Of a stretch of DNA of 64,000 nucleotides, positions 8,242-16,592 are shown in pieces. A program made the translations under genes and the position numbers. Within the stretch, counting starts at the first letter, position 1, and each line of letters starts with the position of its first letter. The stretch lies in assembly GCA_041485885.1 (NCBI GenBank), contig JBGPKL010000006.1, positions 1 through 64,000 on the forward strand, in the 5' to 3' direction. The DNA is from JACQFZ01 sp041485885. GTDB taxonomy: Bacteria > Pseudomonadota > Gammaproteobacteria > Acidiferrobacterales > Sulfurifustaceae. The notes beneath the pieces were generated by a model. That model saw nothing but the letters and a program-made list of their open reading frames with translations, was not told the origin of the DNA and did no database searches.

Positions 8242-9744
8242 ATGGAATTACTCGAACATCTCGGTCTCGGCTTCGCCACCGCGTTGACCTTTACCAATCT
8301 GTTTTACTGTTTGGTCGGCGTCTTCCTCGGCACACTGATCGGCGTGCTGCCCGGACTCGGGCCGACCGCGACGATCGCGATGCTGCTTCCGATCACGTTC
8401 ACGCTCCCGCCGGTGTCCGCTTTGATCATGCTGGCCGGAATTTATTATGGTTCCCAGTACGGCGGTTCCACCACGGCGATTCTCGTCAATCTTCCGGGCG
8501 AGGCATCGTCGGTCGTGACCACGCTTGATGGCTACCAGATGGCGCTCCAGGGGCGCGCGGGCGTGGCGCTCGCGACGGCGGCGATCGGTTCATTTTTCGC
8601 CGGCACGGTGTCGACCTTGTTGCTCGCCTTATTTGCACCGCCGCTTGCGGAAGTGGCGCTCAAGTTCGGTCCGGCGGATTATTTTTCGCTCATGATGTTG
8701 GGATTGGTCGCCTCGATCGTGCTCGCGCGCGGGTCGCTGCTCCACGCGCTCGGCATGGTCACGCTGGGACTGCTCCTCGGTTTGGTCGGCACCGACGTGA
8801 ACTCGGGGATGCAGCGCTACACCTTCGACTTGCCGGCGCTCGCGGACGGCATCGGTTTCGTCACGGTCGCCATGGGAATGTTCGGTCTCGGCGAAATCAT
8901 CCGTAACCTCGAGAACGAAGAGAACCGCTCGCTCATCGCGAGCAAAATCAGCAGTCTCTGGCCGACGAAGGAAGATTGGAAGCGCATGATCGCGCCGATT
9001 CTGCGCGGCACGGCGCTCGGCTCGGCCGTCGGCATACTGCCCGGCAGCGGTGCCATCATGGGCGCGTTCGCCGCTTATTCGCTCGAGAAGAAAGTTTCGA
9101 AGTATTCGAAGGAGTTCGGCAAAGGCGCGATCGAAGGCGTTGCCGCGCCTGAATCGGCGAACAACGCCGCTGCCCAGACGTCTTTCATTCCAATGCTGAC
9201 CTTGGGCATCCCCTCGAATCCGGTGATGGCGCTCATGATCGGCGCGATGATTATTCAAGGCATACAACCGGGGCCGCTGGTCGTCACCGAGCAACCGGCG
9301 CTTTTCTGGGGCATCATCACGTCGATGTGGATCGGCAATTTGTTCCTGCTCGTTTTGAATCTGCCGCTGATTGGGATATGGGTCCGCATCATCATGGTGC
9401 CGTATCACTTGTTGTATCCGGCGATCCTGGTGTTTTGCGCGATTGGCGTGTTTAGCTTGAACAATACCGAGTTCGACGTTCATCTCATGGCGCTGTTCGG
9501 AGTGATCGGGTACATCTTCGTCAAGCTCGATTGCGAGCCGGCGCCGATGTTGCTCGGATTTATTTTGGGGCCGATGATGGAAGAGTACTTGCGCCGCGCG
9601 CTTCTGTTGTCCCGCGGCGATCCCATGACGTTCATCCAGCGACCGATCAGCGCAACCATGCTTGCGATCGCGGCGCTGGCCTTGGTGACCGTGCTATTGC
9701 CGGCGATTCGAAAGACACGCGAAGAAGCGTTCCAAGGAGATTAG
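8242..9744 (+). CDS. tctA: tripartite tricarboxylate transporter permease TctA
   Basis: 500 residues, a large polytopic permease of the TctA family. The family signature is present: GTLIGVLPGLGPTATIAMLL near residue 35, then YYGSQYGGSTTAILVNLPGE and a second glycine-rich GILPGSGAIMGAF near 258. These repeats form the two halves of the transport core. It is expected in the inner membrane with TctB, taking up citrate-like or aromatic carboxylates. The stop codon touches the terminal repeat of a MITE-like element. Confidence 0.94.
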   Translation: MELLEHLGLGFATALTFTNLFYCLVGVFLGTLIGVLPGLGPTATIAMLLPITFTLPPVSALIMLAGIYYGSQYGGSTTAILVNLPGEASSVVTTLDGYQMALQGRAGVALATAAIGSFFAGTVSTLLLALFAPPLAEVALKFGPADYFSLMMLGLVASIVLARGSLLHALGMVTLGLLLGLVGTDVNSGMQRYTFDLPALADGIGFVTVAMGMFGLGEIIRNLENEENRSLIASKISSLWPTKEDWKRMIAPILRGTALGSAVGILPGSGAIMGAFAAYSLEKKVSKYSKEFGKGAIEGVAAPESANNAAAQTSFIPMLTLGIPSNPVMALMIGAMIIQGIQPGPLVVTEQPALFWGIITSMWIGNLFLLVLNLPLIGIWVRIIMVPYHLLYPAILVFCAIGVFSLNNTEFDVHLMALFGVIGYIFVKLDCEPAPMLLGFILGPMMEEYLRRALLLSRGDPMTFIQRPISATMLAIAALALVTVLLPAIRKTREEAFQGD

Positions 9745-9857
9745 CAGGCTGTTGAAAACAGCCTGCTAGGGGCCACACAGGGAAGTGCGGCGAGGCGCGG
9801 ACATGCGCTGCGACTCGCGAGTTGAAAAAGTCCGTGGAAGACTTTTTCAACATCCTG
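9743..9857. repeat. MITE-like element with two hairpins and terminal inverted repeats
   Basis: A 115-bp non-coding unit. Its ends are inverted: CAGGCTGTTGAAAA at 9745-9758 and the complement of CAGGATGTTGAAAA at 9844-9857 (13 of 14 matching). The left end folds into an 11-bp hairpin (9743-9753 with 9757-9767). The right half forms another (GTTGAAAAAGT 9821-9831 with 9841-9851). Placed immediately after tctA, it could also act as a transcript end. No transposase is nearby. Confidence 0.6.
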
Positions 9858-10145
9858 TTGGACAGGTTCCTCTAAGCGATGAGGCCGGTTTTGTATCCCT
9901 CGGAGTAGTGCTCGGTGGTTTCGCTCGACTGTCCGCTCAACCTTTTTCCCGATCCTCGCTAAGGCTCAACCCTCGCGACTTGCGCGAATCATCTGCGTAA
10001 GGTGGAGCATTGCTCGGCATAGAGTACCCGCGCGAATACCGGGACATTTCGCGAAAAAGTTGTTCTCCACAAAGCACCGGTGTTACGTTACAGCGCGCAT
10101 GCCGACAAAATAAGAACGCGTGTTCTGGGGCAGCAGCGAGTCAAA
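9858..10145. other. intergenic, no gene seen
   Basis: Nothing convincing is encoded between the repeat element and the hybrid kinase. The kinase frame is open from a GTG at 10080, so part of this stretch (10080-10145) could be coding if that start is used. Confidence 0.5.
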
Positions 10146-12080
10146 ATGCATATTCGCGACCTTCCACAGGCCAGAAAGGATCAGCCCTGGCTGAATGATT
10201 TGGGCGACGCCATCGTCGAGTCGGCGGATGATGCCATCATCGGTAAAGATCTGAACGGCATAATCCAAAGTTGGAACGACGGCGCGCAGCGCCTCTTTGG
10301 GTACAGCGCGGAGGAGGCGATCGGCCGACCGATCACGCTCCTCATTCCACCCGGTCGCGAAAACGAAGCATCGCGGATTTTGGAGCGCATCCACCGCGGC
10401 GAGCGCCTCGATCATTACGAAACCGTCCGCCGCACCAAGGACGGTCGCGACATTCCGATCTCCCTCACGATCTCGCCGATCAAAGACAGTAGCGGCAACA
10501 TCGTCGGCGCATCGAAGATCGCGCGCGATCTCAGCAAGCAACGTCAAGAGGTCGCGCGCGAGTTGAGCCATGCGCAGGCGCGCGCGTTCGAGTTGCAAGC
10601 GATCATCGAAGCGGTTCCGGCGGCGGTTCTGGTCGTGGAGGACATCGATTGCCGCCGCGTGCAGGCGAACCGGATGGGCCACGAGTTGTTGCAATCGTTG
10701 CGCGCGGCCGTGAAGAGCGATGCCGCCAGCGCCCATCACCGGCAGCAAGATTTACCGGCCGAGCTCTTTGCCCTGGCTCGAGCGGCCGGCGGCGACGAGG
10801 TGCGAAATTGGGAGCTGAAAGCGATATTGCCCGACGGTCGCACGCACGACTTTCTCGGCAACGCGGTTCCGTTGCGGAACGAAAGCGGGCAGGTATGCGG
10901 CGCCGTCGCGGCGCTCAGCGATATCACGGATCGCCTACGCGCCGAAACCAACCTAAAGGAGGCGGACCGCCGTAAAGACGAGTTTTTGGCGATGTTGGCG
11001 CATGAGTTGCGCAACCCGCTCACTCCGATCAAGACCGCGCTCGAAATCATTCACAAGGGTCTCGGCGATCAACGACGGCGCGATTGGGCGCTCGAAGTGA
11101 TCGATCGCCAATTGGTGCAGCTCACGCGGATTATCGACGACCTGCTCGAGCTCGGCCGCATCGCGAACGGAAGAATCACGCTCAAACGCGAATCGACCAG
11201 CTTGCGCGCGATCGTCTCGCAGGCGCTCGAGACCTCGCGGCCGGCGATCAACGCCTCGCGCCACGCGCTGCAGGTGAGCCTGCCGTTGCAGGAAATCAGT
11301 CTCCACGCCGATCGCGGCCGTTTGGCGCGGGCGATCTCGAATTTGCTCGCCAATGCGGCGAAGTTCACCGCCCCCGGCGGCGTCGTTTCCATCATCGGCG
11401 CGCGCAAAGGCGACGTCGTGGAAATCCATGTGAAGGATAGCGGTCGCGGTATGGATCAAGAGTTGCTGCCACGCGTCTTCGATATGTTCTTTCAGGGTGC
11501 AACCGATTTAGCGCGCACCGAAGGCGGGCTCGGCGTCGGACTTTCGATCGTGCGGCGCATCGTCGAGCTACACGGCGGAACGATCCAAGCCTACAGCGAA
11601 GGCAAGGACAAAGGCAGCGAATTCGTGGTGACGCTTCCGCTCGTGGCCGATGAACTTGTGCCGACGGTCGATGAACCACCGGCGAATGTGCGCCGACGCC
11701 GGGTTCTGGTCGTCGATGACAATCACGATGTTACCGACAGCATTGCCGAGCTACTGCGGTTGAACGGCCATGAAGTCGCCAAACACTACGAGGGCAACGG
11801 TGTATTGGACAAGGGACTGAGCTTCCGGCCGGATGTGATGATCATCGATCTCGGGTTGCCGGGTAAGACCGGTTACGAGGTCGCGACGTTACTGCGCGCG
11901 CATCCTGAATTCGGCTCGTTGCCGCTTATCGCGCTGAGCGGATACGGCCAGCCCGCGAACGTGGAAAGAAGCCAATCCGCCGGTTTCAACTTCCATCTGT
12001 TGAAACCGGCGGATCCGAAGTTGCTGCTCCAGCTGGTCGAGACCCTGGTCCGGCGAGTGGTCCACCCCGGCGTGTCATAG
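10146..12080 (+). CDS. PAS-containing hybrid histidine kinase / receiver protein
   Basis: 644 residues from the ATG at 10146 (an in-frame GTG at 10080 would add 22). No membrane segment, so it is a soluble sensor. PAS domain at about 17-133 (DAIIGKDLNGIIQSWN), a second PAS-like region at about 150-265, HisKA near 280-345 with the phospho-acceptor in LAHELRNPLTPIK, HATPase_c at about 395-498 (NLLANAAKF, GLGVGLSIVRRIVELHGG), and a C-terminal receiver at about 519-635 with the phosphorylatable Asp in MIIDLGLPGKTG. It should autophosphorylate in response to a PAS ligand and pass phosphate to its own receiver. No partner regulator is adjacent. Signal unknown. Confidence 0.88.
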   Translation: MHIRDLPQARKDQPWLNDLGDAIVESADDAIIGKDLNGIIQSWNDGAQRLFGYSAEEAIGRPITLLIPPGRENEASRILERIHRGERLDHYETVRRTKDGRDIPISLTISPIKDSSGNIVGASKIARDLSKQRQEVARELSHAQARAFELQAIIEAVPAAVLVVEDIDCRRVQANRMGHELLQSLRAAVKSDAASAHHRQQDLPAELFALARAAGGDEVRNWELKAILPDGRTHDFLGNAVPLRNESGQVCGAVAALSDITDRLRAETNLKEADRRKDEFLAMLAHELRNPLTPIKTALEIIHKGLGDQRRRDWALEVIDRQLVQLTRIIDDLLELGRIANGRITLKRESTSLRAIVSQALETSRPAINASRHALQVSLPLQEISLHADRGRLARAISNLLANAAKFTAPGGVVSIIGARKGDVVEIHVKDSGRGMDQELLPRVFDMFFQGATDLARTEGGLGVGLSIVRRIVELHGGTIQAYSEGKDKGSEFVVTLPLVADELVPTVDEPPANVRRRRVLVVDDNHDVTDSIAELLRLNGHEVAKHYEGNGVLDKGLSFRPDVMIIDLGLPGKTGYEVATLLRAHPEFGSLPLIALSGYGQPANVERSQSAGFNFHLLKPADPKLLLQLVETLVRRVVHPGVS

Positions 12081-12202
12081 CGGTTACGAGGACATAGCGA
12101 GCGCATGCGCAACGCCCTCGAATCGTATAAGCCGGGCTGTAGCGATACTTACACCTGAAATTTGAACGTATACGCTGGCGACGCCGAGGGTATGATACGG
12201 GC

Positions 12203-12589
12203 ATGTGCTATTCGAAGATGACGCGCCGGTTTAAGACGCCCGTACTGCTCTCGCTTTTGCTTTGGTTTCCGATCGAAAGTCTTGCGATGGTCGTCGCAAC
12301 TCCGCTGTGCGAGCACATGGGTGCTTCCGAGCATCGAGTGCAGATCAACATTACGGAACCCCCTTGTCATACCGATCAAGCGACCGGCCAGGGACAGAAG
12401 CAAACTAAAGACAGTTTTCATACCTGCGAGCGTTGCTCGTTTTGTGTTCTCTCGTGTTCTTTCGCAATCCCGACCGATTTCGACAGCGCGCCAGCTAAGC
12501 GCACTGCCCCGGTCTCCGATTTGATGCGTTCCGCTTTTTCGAACTTTATCTCCGAACCACCGCAGCGACCTCCGCTGCATCTCGTCTAG
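12203..12589 (+). CDS. small exported Cys/His-containing protein, possibly metal-related
   Basis: 128 residues with an N-terminal hydrophobic segment (about 15-32) that looks like a signal peptide. The mature part has a cluster of cysteines and histidines (PPCHTD, then HTCERCSFCVLSC at about 73-85). This resembles small periplasmic proteins seen in copper loci (DUF2946-like), but I cannot confirm the family. An internal ATG at 12218 is an alternative start. The downstream gene encodes an outer-membrane-like protein rich in Met and His at its N-terminus, supporting a metal-handling role by context only. Confidence 0.55.
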   Translation: MCYSKMTRRFKTPVLLSLLLWFPIESLAMVVATPLCEHMGASEHRVQINITEPPCHTDQATGQGQKQTKDSFHTCERCSFCVLSCSFAIPTDFDSAPAKRTAPVSDLMRSAFSNFISEPPQRPPLHLV

Positions 12590-12706
12590 TTCTCCTGCGC
12601 GCGACCGCTTAGCCTCGCCCTCGGGCGAGCTCGGTTCGCGGCACCGTCTCAATCTTTTGACTCTTATGCTCCCGGCGGGATTCTCCGCTCGGGACGAGAT
12701 GCGACC

Positions 12707-14044
12707 ATGAAGAGACTCGGTTCGATCTTCGGTTTAGTTACCTTGTTATTATCCGTCTGTAGTGAGGCCGCCGAACCCGCAGTGTCAGAAGTCGCGGCAG
12801 GCGGTCCACACGTGCATTCCTCGGAACATTCTGGTCAGCAAACCGCCGGGCCAACGGGCAGCGATGACGGCGTGAGCATGGGCGCGATGCGCGGCATGTA
12901 TGGGCCGTACCCAATGAGCCGCGAGGCAAGCGGCACGAGTTGGCTGCCGGAATCATCAGCGCTGGAAGGGATACATCATATGGGCGAGACATGGACGACG
13001 ATGACGCACGGTTTCGTCAGCGCTATTTACGACCGCCAAGGCGGGCCGCGCGGCGACACCAAAACCTTCAGCACCAGTATGCTGATGGCGATGGCGCAGC
13101 GCTCGCTCGGCGATGGAACGCTCGGCCTTCGGGGAATGGTGTCGCTCGACCCGTTGATGGGCAAGGCCGGCTATCCTGAGTTACTGCAAACCGGCGAAAC
13201 CGCCGACGGTCAAACGCCGCTCGTTGATCGGCAGCATCCGCACGATCTCTTCATGGAGTTAGCGGCTTCCTACAGCCTACCGCTGTCCAGTGAAAGCTCC
13301 GTATTTGGATACGTCGGCCTTCCGGGCGAACCCGCGCTCGGCCCGCCGGCCTTCATGCATCGCTTCTCGGGCATCGACAATCCCGAAGCTCCGATCAGCC
13401 ACCATTGGCTGGACTCAACGCATATCACTTACGGAGTCGCAACCTTCGGTTACGTCTACCGTAATATCAAAGTCGAAGGATCGGTGTTTCACGGGCGCGA
13501 GCCGGACCAGAACCGCTACAACATCGAAACCGGAGCGCTCGATTCCACGTCGCTGCGGTTGTCGCTGAATCCGAATGCCGCATGGGCACTACAAGTGAGT
13601 TACGGGCGCCTTCACAGTCCGGAACAGTTGGAGCCCGATGTGAATGTCGATCGCACCACCGCCTCTGCCATCTACAACAGCAAATTAGCCGGCAACGATT
13701 GGCAAACCACATTCGCCTGGGGGCGCGATGCGCCTAACAGCGGTACCGCGACGAATGCGTATCTATTGGAGTCGGCCATCAATTTTCAGAGAACACATAC
13801 GGTGTTTACTCGGTTCGAGCGGGTCGAGAAAAACGAATTGTTCTCGGGCGGTACTCCGTTGGCAGACGAAGTGTTCCGGGTCGATAAGCTGAGCGTCGGT
13901 TACGTCTACGATTTTCCGACGGAGAAGCACCTCAAGTTCGGGCTGGGCGCACTGGCCAGCGCTTATTCGCTGCCGAGCGAGCTCGACGCGGTCTACGGAC
14001 ACCCGACGTCTTATTTAATATTCGTGCGGCTGAAACTGCGGTAG
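12707..14044 (+). CDS. putative outer-membrane beta-barrel protein with Met/His-rich N-terminus
   Basis: 445 residues: a Sec signal peptide (about 1-21), then an N-terminal stretch (about 30-105) rich in His, Met and Gly (HVHSSEHS, MGAMRGMYGPYPM, GIHHMGETW), then alternating strands typical of an outer-membrane barrel up to the end (SYLIFVRLKLR). A similar architecture occurs in uncharacterised proteins next to copper-resistance genes. Met/His-rich segments can bind Cu(I) or Cu(II), which is inference here. GAGATGCGACC precedes the start. The flanking genes encode a small Cys-rich exported protein and a DUF2231-like membrane protein, and these three may form one unit. Confidence 0.65.
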   Translation: MKRLGSIFGLVTLLLSVCSEAAEPAVSEVAAGGPHVHSSEHSGQQTAGPTGSDDGVSMGAMRGMYGPYPMSREASGTSWLPESSALEGIHHMGETWTTMTHGFVSAIYDRQGGPRGDTKTFSTSMLMAMAQRSLGDGTLGLRGMVSLDPLMGKAGYPELLQTGETADGQTPLVDRQHPHDLFMELAASYSLPLSSESSVFGYVGLPGEPALGPPAFMHRFSGIDNPEAPISHHWLDSTHITYGVATFGYVYRNIKVEGSVFHGREPDQNRYNIETGALDSTSLRLSLNPNAAWALQVSYGRLHSPEQLEPDVNVDRTTASAIYNSKLAGNDWQTTFAWGRDAPNSGTATNAYLLESAINFQRTHTVFTRFERVEKNELFSGGTPLADEVFRVDKLSVGYVYDFPTEKHLKFGLGALASAYSLPSELDAVYGHPTSYLIFVRLKLR

Positions 14045-14063
14045 CGAGGATCCAGGAGAGAAC

Positions 14064-14603
14064 ATGCTCAGCAAAGTCTATTTATGGCATCCGATTTTCG
14101 TCCACTTCAGCGTGGCGCTCCTCAGTCTCGCCGCGATCTTCTTTACCCTGTCGGCTTTTTTTCGGAGGCCGATATTGCGCCGGCAGTGGATAGTCGTTGC
14201 GGAATGGAATCTCTGGGTCGGGTTGGGATTGAGCGTGCTGACCGCGCTCTTCGGTTGGTTGGCCTTTAGTACGGTCAACCACGACGACGTCTCGCATGAG
14301 CTCATGGAGACGCATGCTGCTTTCGCGCTGGTTACAGTAGGCGTTTTTGCTCTCGCGGCGGTTTGGTCGTGGCGGCAACGCAAAACCGAACGCTACCCTT
14401 CCTGGTTGTTTCTAGGATTGATTGCCGTCGGTTTCAGCCTGTTGATGATTACCGGTTTGCGCGGCGGCGAGCTCGTCTACATGCACGGCTTAGCGGTGAC
14501 TACACCTCAGAAGCCGGAGGAACCGAATAGCACCGCAACGACAACTGATCAACCAAAAAGGACGCATGAACATCCGCATGGAACCGTGGGTTATCGCAAT
14601 TAG
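14064..14603 (+). CDS. DUF2231-like inner-membrane protein
   Basis: 179 residues with four hydrophobic helices (about 10-33, 45-65, 78-98 and 110-130). HPIFVHFSVALLSLAAIFF at the N-terminus and the RGGELVYMHGLAV motif near residue 136 are typical of DUF2231 membrane proteins, whose conserved histidines suggest heme or metal binding. The C-terminal 30 residues are polar with His and Pro. It starts 19 bases after the preceding barrel gene with GGAGAG as ribosome-binding site, so the two are probably co-transcribed. Function is not established. Confidence 0.75.
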   Translation: MLSKVYLWHPIFVHFSVALLSLAAIFFTLSAFFRRPILRRQWIVVAEWNLWVGLGLSVLTALFGWLAFSTVNHDDVSHELMETHAAFALVTVGVFALAAVWSWRQRKTERYPSWLFLGLIAVGFSLLMITGLRGGELVYMHGLAVTTPQKPEEPNSTATTTDQPKRTHEHPHGTVGYRN

Positions 14604-14818
14604 ACCGGACCGTAGAATCGGCCGTAACGCTCCGCCACGTACGCGAAAATTTCCGCCTCGGGCTTGATCATGTGCACGATCCCAGAGATCACGACCCCAT
14701 CGAACAGATCGAACAATGCATGCCGCGCTTTAAGGTAGCGGAAGGTAGCTGCGGACATGTTCGATAGTGCATATAGCGACAATCTATCTATACAACTTGA
14801 TTCCCGAGGTGCCGACAT
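14600..14818 (-). pseudogene. C-terminal fragment of a HAD-family hydrolase
   Basis: The 72-codon frame contains NMSAATFRYL, LFDLFDGVVISG and MIKPEAEIFAYVAERYG, which match motifs II-III and the following helix of HAD-superfamily hydrolases (haloacid dehalogenase-like). The N-terminal half with the nucleophilic DxD motif is missing, and the protein stops abruptly after YGPV. It is therefore a truncated remnant, not a functional enzyme. It lies at the junction where the accessory region begins. Confidence 0.6.
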
Positions 14819-14969
14819 GGCACTAAAGTGCCGTTCCCCAAATGACCAAATCCCCTATAGTGACTGCGCTCAAAAGGGTGGTGAACGAAGGGACGAATCA
14901 CCAAGCGTTTAAGTTCTCTCAGTATTCTTCGTCCAAATCGAACGGTCTTTGGCGAAAGGAGTCAATTCC

Positions 14970-15392
14970 ATGGACCCCCGTTCTCGAACGCTGCGTACCG
15001 AACGAAAATCTCAAATTCCATTCGGCACTTTGCTTCTATTGGCTGGCTGAACAACTATGCAATCCTATGAAGGACCGAAGGTCCCCCCTGAAAGTGTGGC
15101 GCTCATAAAATCAAGTTTTGGCATGATTGATCTAGCCCGCATTTCCGAAGTTGACGGCAAGGCGCGTGGGTTCACGGAAGAGTTTGCCGAGATATTGCCC
15201 GGCGAGCATATAGTTAAGGTCCAAGTAAGGAGCGGCTTCGTCGGCGCCGAGTATATCGGCAACAAAACATTATCTTTTCAGGCGAGAGCGGGCCACAGTT
15301 ATAAAGTCGAAGGCAAGACAAAGAGAGAGGACACCTTCGCGTGGATCGTTGACGAGACAACCAGCGAAGTTGTTGCGGGGAAAAAACCGTAG
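14970..15392 (+). pseudogene. lipoprotein gene with TGA at the lipobox cysteine
   Basis: AAAGGAG followed by ATG at 14970 opens a frame encoding a basic N-terminus and a hydrophobic run ending in GTLLLLAG. The next codon, exactly where the lipobox Cys (LLAGC) should be, is TGA at 15048-15050. The frame then continues without interruption (TTMQSYEGPKVPPESVALI ... VAGKKP) to 15392. The downstream part looks like a small conserved lipoprotein family with the EGPxxPPE opening. A TGC-to-TGA change would explain it. A truncated cytoplasmic product could start at the ATG at 15057. Sequencing error is possible. Confidence 0.7.
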
Positions 15393-15833
15393 CTAGCGAA
15401 AGATCGGTCTACGTCGGGTTCTATTGAACCGTCTAACGCGGGACGAACCTGGGACTATCAATCTCATACGCGCAGCAAAGGACCGCTATCTAACGTAGCC
15501 TCCGTCAATCAAAACGTCCGCGGCGCAAGTAGCTCGTCACGTTTTGTCTTAACGTCGGCGAGCAGCGCACGCCGGGATCGGACGGCTCTCTCCTGGTTAG
15601 CGGTCACCCGAGCTAGCAAAAGACCCGAGAGGGAAATATGCCCGCCGTCTAACTGCGGTAATGAGCGCCCAGTCACCCATCAATGGAGATCGCACCACGT
15701 CAGCACAAGTTTCTAAGCATCCGCTCCCGGAGAGTCACGACGAAGCGGTGCGCTCGATCGCTGATTTCGTATTCGGCGACGAAGTCGGTAGCAAGCTAGC
15801 GACGACGAATCCGGAAAGACGGCGCAAATCATT
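15393..15833. other. intergenic, nothing identified
   Basis: About 440 bases between the broken lipoprotein gene and the tRNA-Phe repeat. A short frame opening at 15661 runs straight into the tRNA-derived repeat, so it is most likely accidental. No RNA, promoter or repeat was recognised. Confidence 0.5.
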
Positions 15834-15885
15834 GAAAGTTTGGTGGCCAGGGGCGGAGTTGAACCGCCGACACGCGGATTTTCAG
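15834..15885 (-). repeat. distal att-like copy of the tRNA-Phe 3' end
   Basis: 52 bases identical to 20154-20205. The repeat covers the 3' portion of tRNA-Phe (anticodon-stem side through the CCA end, 45 bases) plus 7 bases downstream (GAAAGTT). The remaining 5' half of the tRNA is absent here. This is the expected footprint of an element that integrated into the 3' end of a tRNA gene. Confidence 0.9.
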
Positions 15886-15992
15886 ATCGGTCTAAGAAAA
15901 AGCCAAAATGACCGAGCGTGATCCCATCAAGAAGTTACGCGCATCATCGTAACGTGCCATCTCACGCTGGATCATGCTGTATCTCGGCAAGT

Positions 15993-16154
15993 ATGCAACG
16001 CACTTGCAACGCGAAGCGCGTCGGTTCGATCGCTCTGGCTGTGGCGCTCCTTGTCGCCGCGACTGCGCGCGCCGATCGGGATGGCGTTCCGCCCGACTCG
16101 GCGCCCTGGTGGTATCAAGCCTACCAGGCTCTGGCAAGTGGCACGATCCGCTAG
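15993..16154 (+). CDS. possible small exported protein
   Basis: A 53-residue frame with a basic N-terminus, a hydrophobic stretch (SIALAVALLVAATARA) resembling a signal peptide, and a short mature tail (DSAPWWYQAYQ). No clear ribosome-binding site precedes the ATG and I recognise no family. It lies just inside the left island boundary. It may be real or a chance frame. Confidence 0.25.
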   Translation: MQRTCNAKRVGSIALAVALLVAATARADRDGVPPDSAPWWYQAYQALASGTIR

Positions 16155-16170
16155 CGCTCACGAGAACGAG

Positions 16171-16590
16171 CTATGCACCTTTCTGCCGAAGCTGTTTAGC
16201 GTACTGCTCTAGGAATTCGATAGCGAATGGTTTGGTAGATTGCGATTGTTTTAGACCGGCAAGGACTCGATTGAACACCGGTTCGGCGAGCAAGCCTCGG
16301 TCTTGAAATGCGCCGCTCTCAACTCCTCGGGCAAGTTTTTCTGCCGGTTCGACGCGACAAAAAGCGTAAGCGACACAACTCTCATCGCGAATAAAATCGT
16401 GTTCGCCAGGCTTCAAAATGCAAGCTGGATCATGCCGAACACCGGGCCGTATCGTTGTTACACTGACCATTAGAACTTGCCGGGCGGGACCGCAGGGACC
16501 GGTTAGCAGTATGAAAAGATGTTTTCCGTCAGGATCTCGCGCGCTCGGCGACGGGTAGAGCAGCGTTACGCGCTGAGCCGCCTCGAACAT
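16171..16590 (-). CDS. putative toxin of a Panacea toxin-antitoxin pair
   Basis: 139 residues. The central part (HLFILLTGPCG, VLMVSVTTIRPG, CILKPGEHDFIRDESCVAYAFCRV) has the strand pattern of small SH3-barrel PemK/MazF-like proteins, in which a surface strand pair is followed by a basic/acidic loop; this is a fold-level guess. It begins two bases after the Panacea gene stop, the order and spacing usual for an antitoxin followed by its toxin. Panacea domains are known to neutralise many unrelated toxins, so the partner's identity must be tested rather than assumed. Confidence 0.55.
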   Translation of the reverse strand: MFEAAQRVTLLYPSPSARDPDGKHLFILLTGPCGPARQVLMVSVTTIRPGVRHDPACILKPGEHDFIRDESCVAYAFCRVEPAEKLARGVESGAFQDRGLLAEPVFNRVLAGLKQSQSTKPFAIEFLEQYAKQLRQKGA

Positions 16591-16592
16591 AA

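Noticed and set aside
15048..15050. Selenocysteine at the in-frame TGA of the lipoprotein gene
   Set aside because: No SECIS-like hairpin right after the codon was apparent, and a lipobox Sec would not be lipidated by the known pathway. A nonsense mutation is simpler.
14842..15108. 88-residue frame overlapping the lipoprotein gene
   Set aside because: It is a shifted frame of the lipoprotein N-terminus and has no family features; the ribosome-binding site belongs to ATG 14970.
15661..15921. 86-residue frame running into the tRNA-Phe repeat
   Set aside because: Its C-terminal half is the translated tRNA fragment. The upstream part has no ribosome-binding site or family match.
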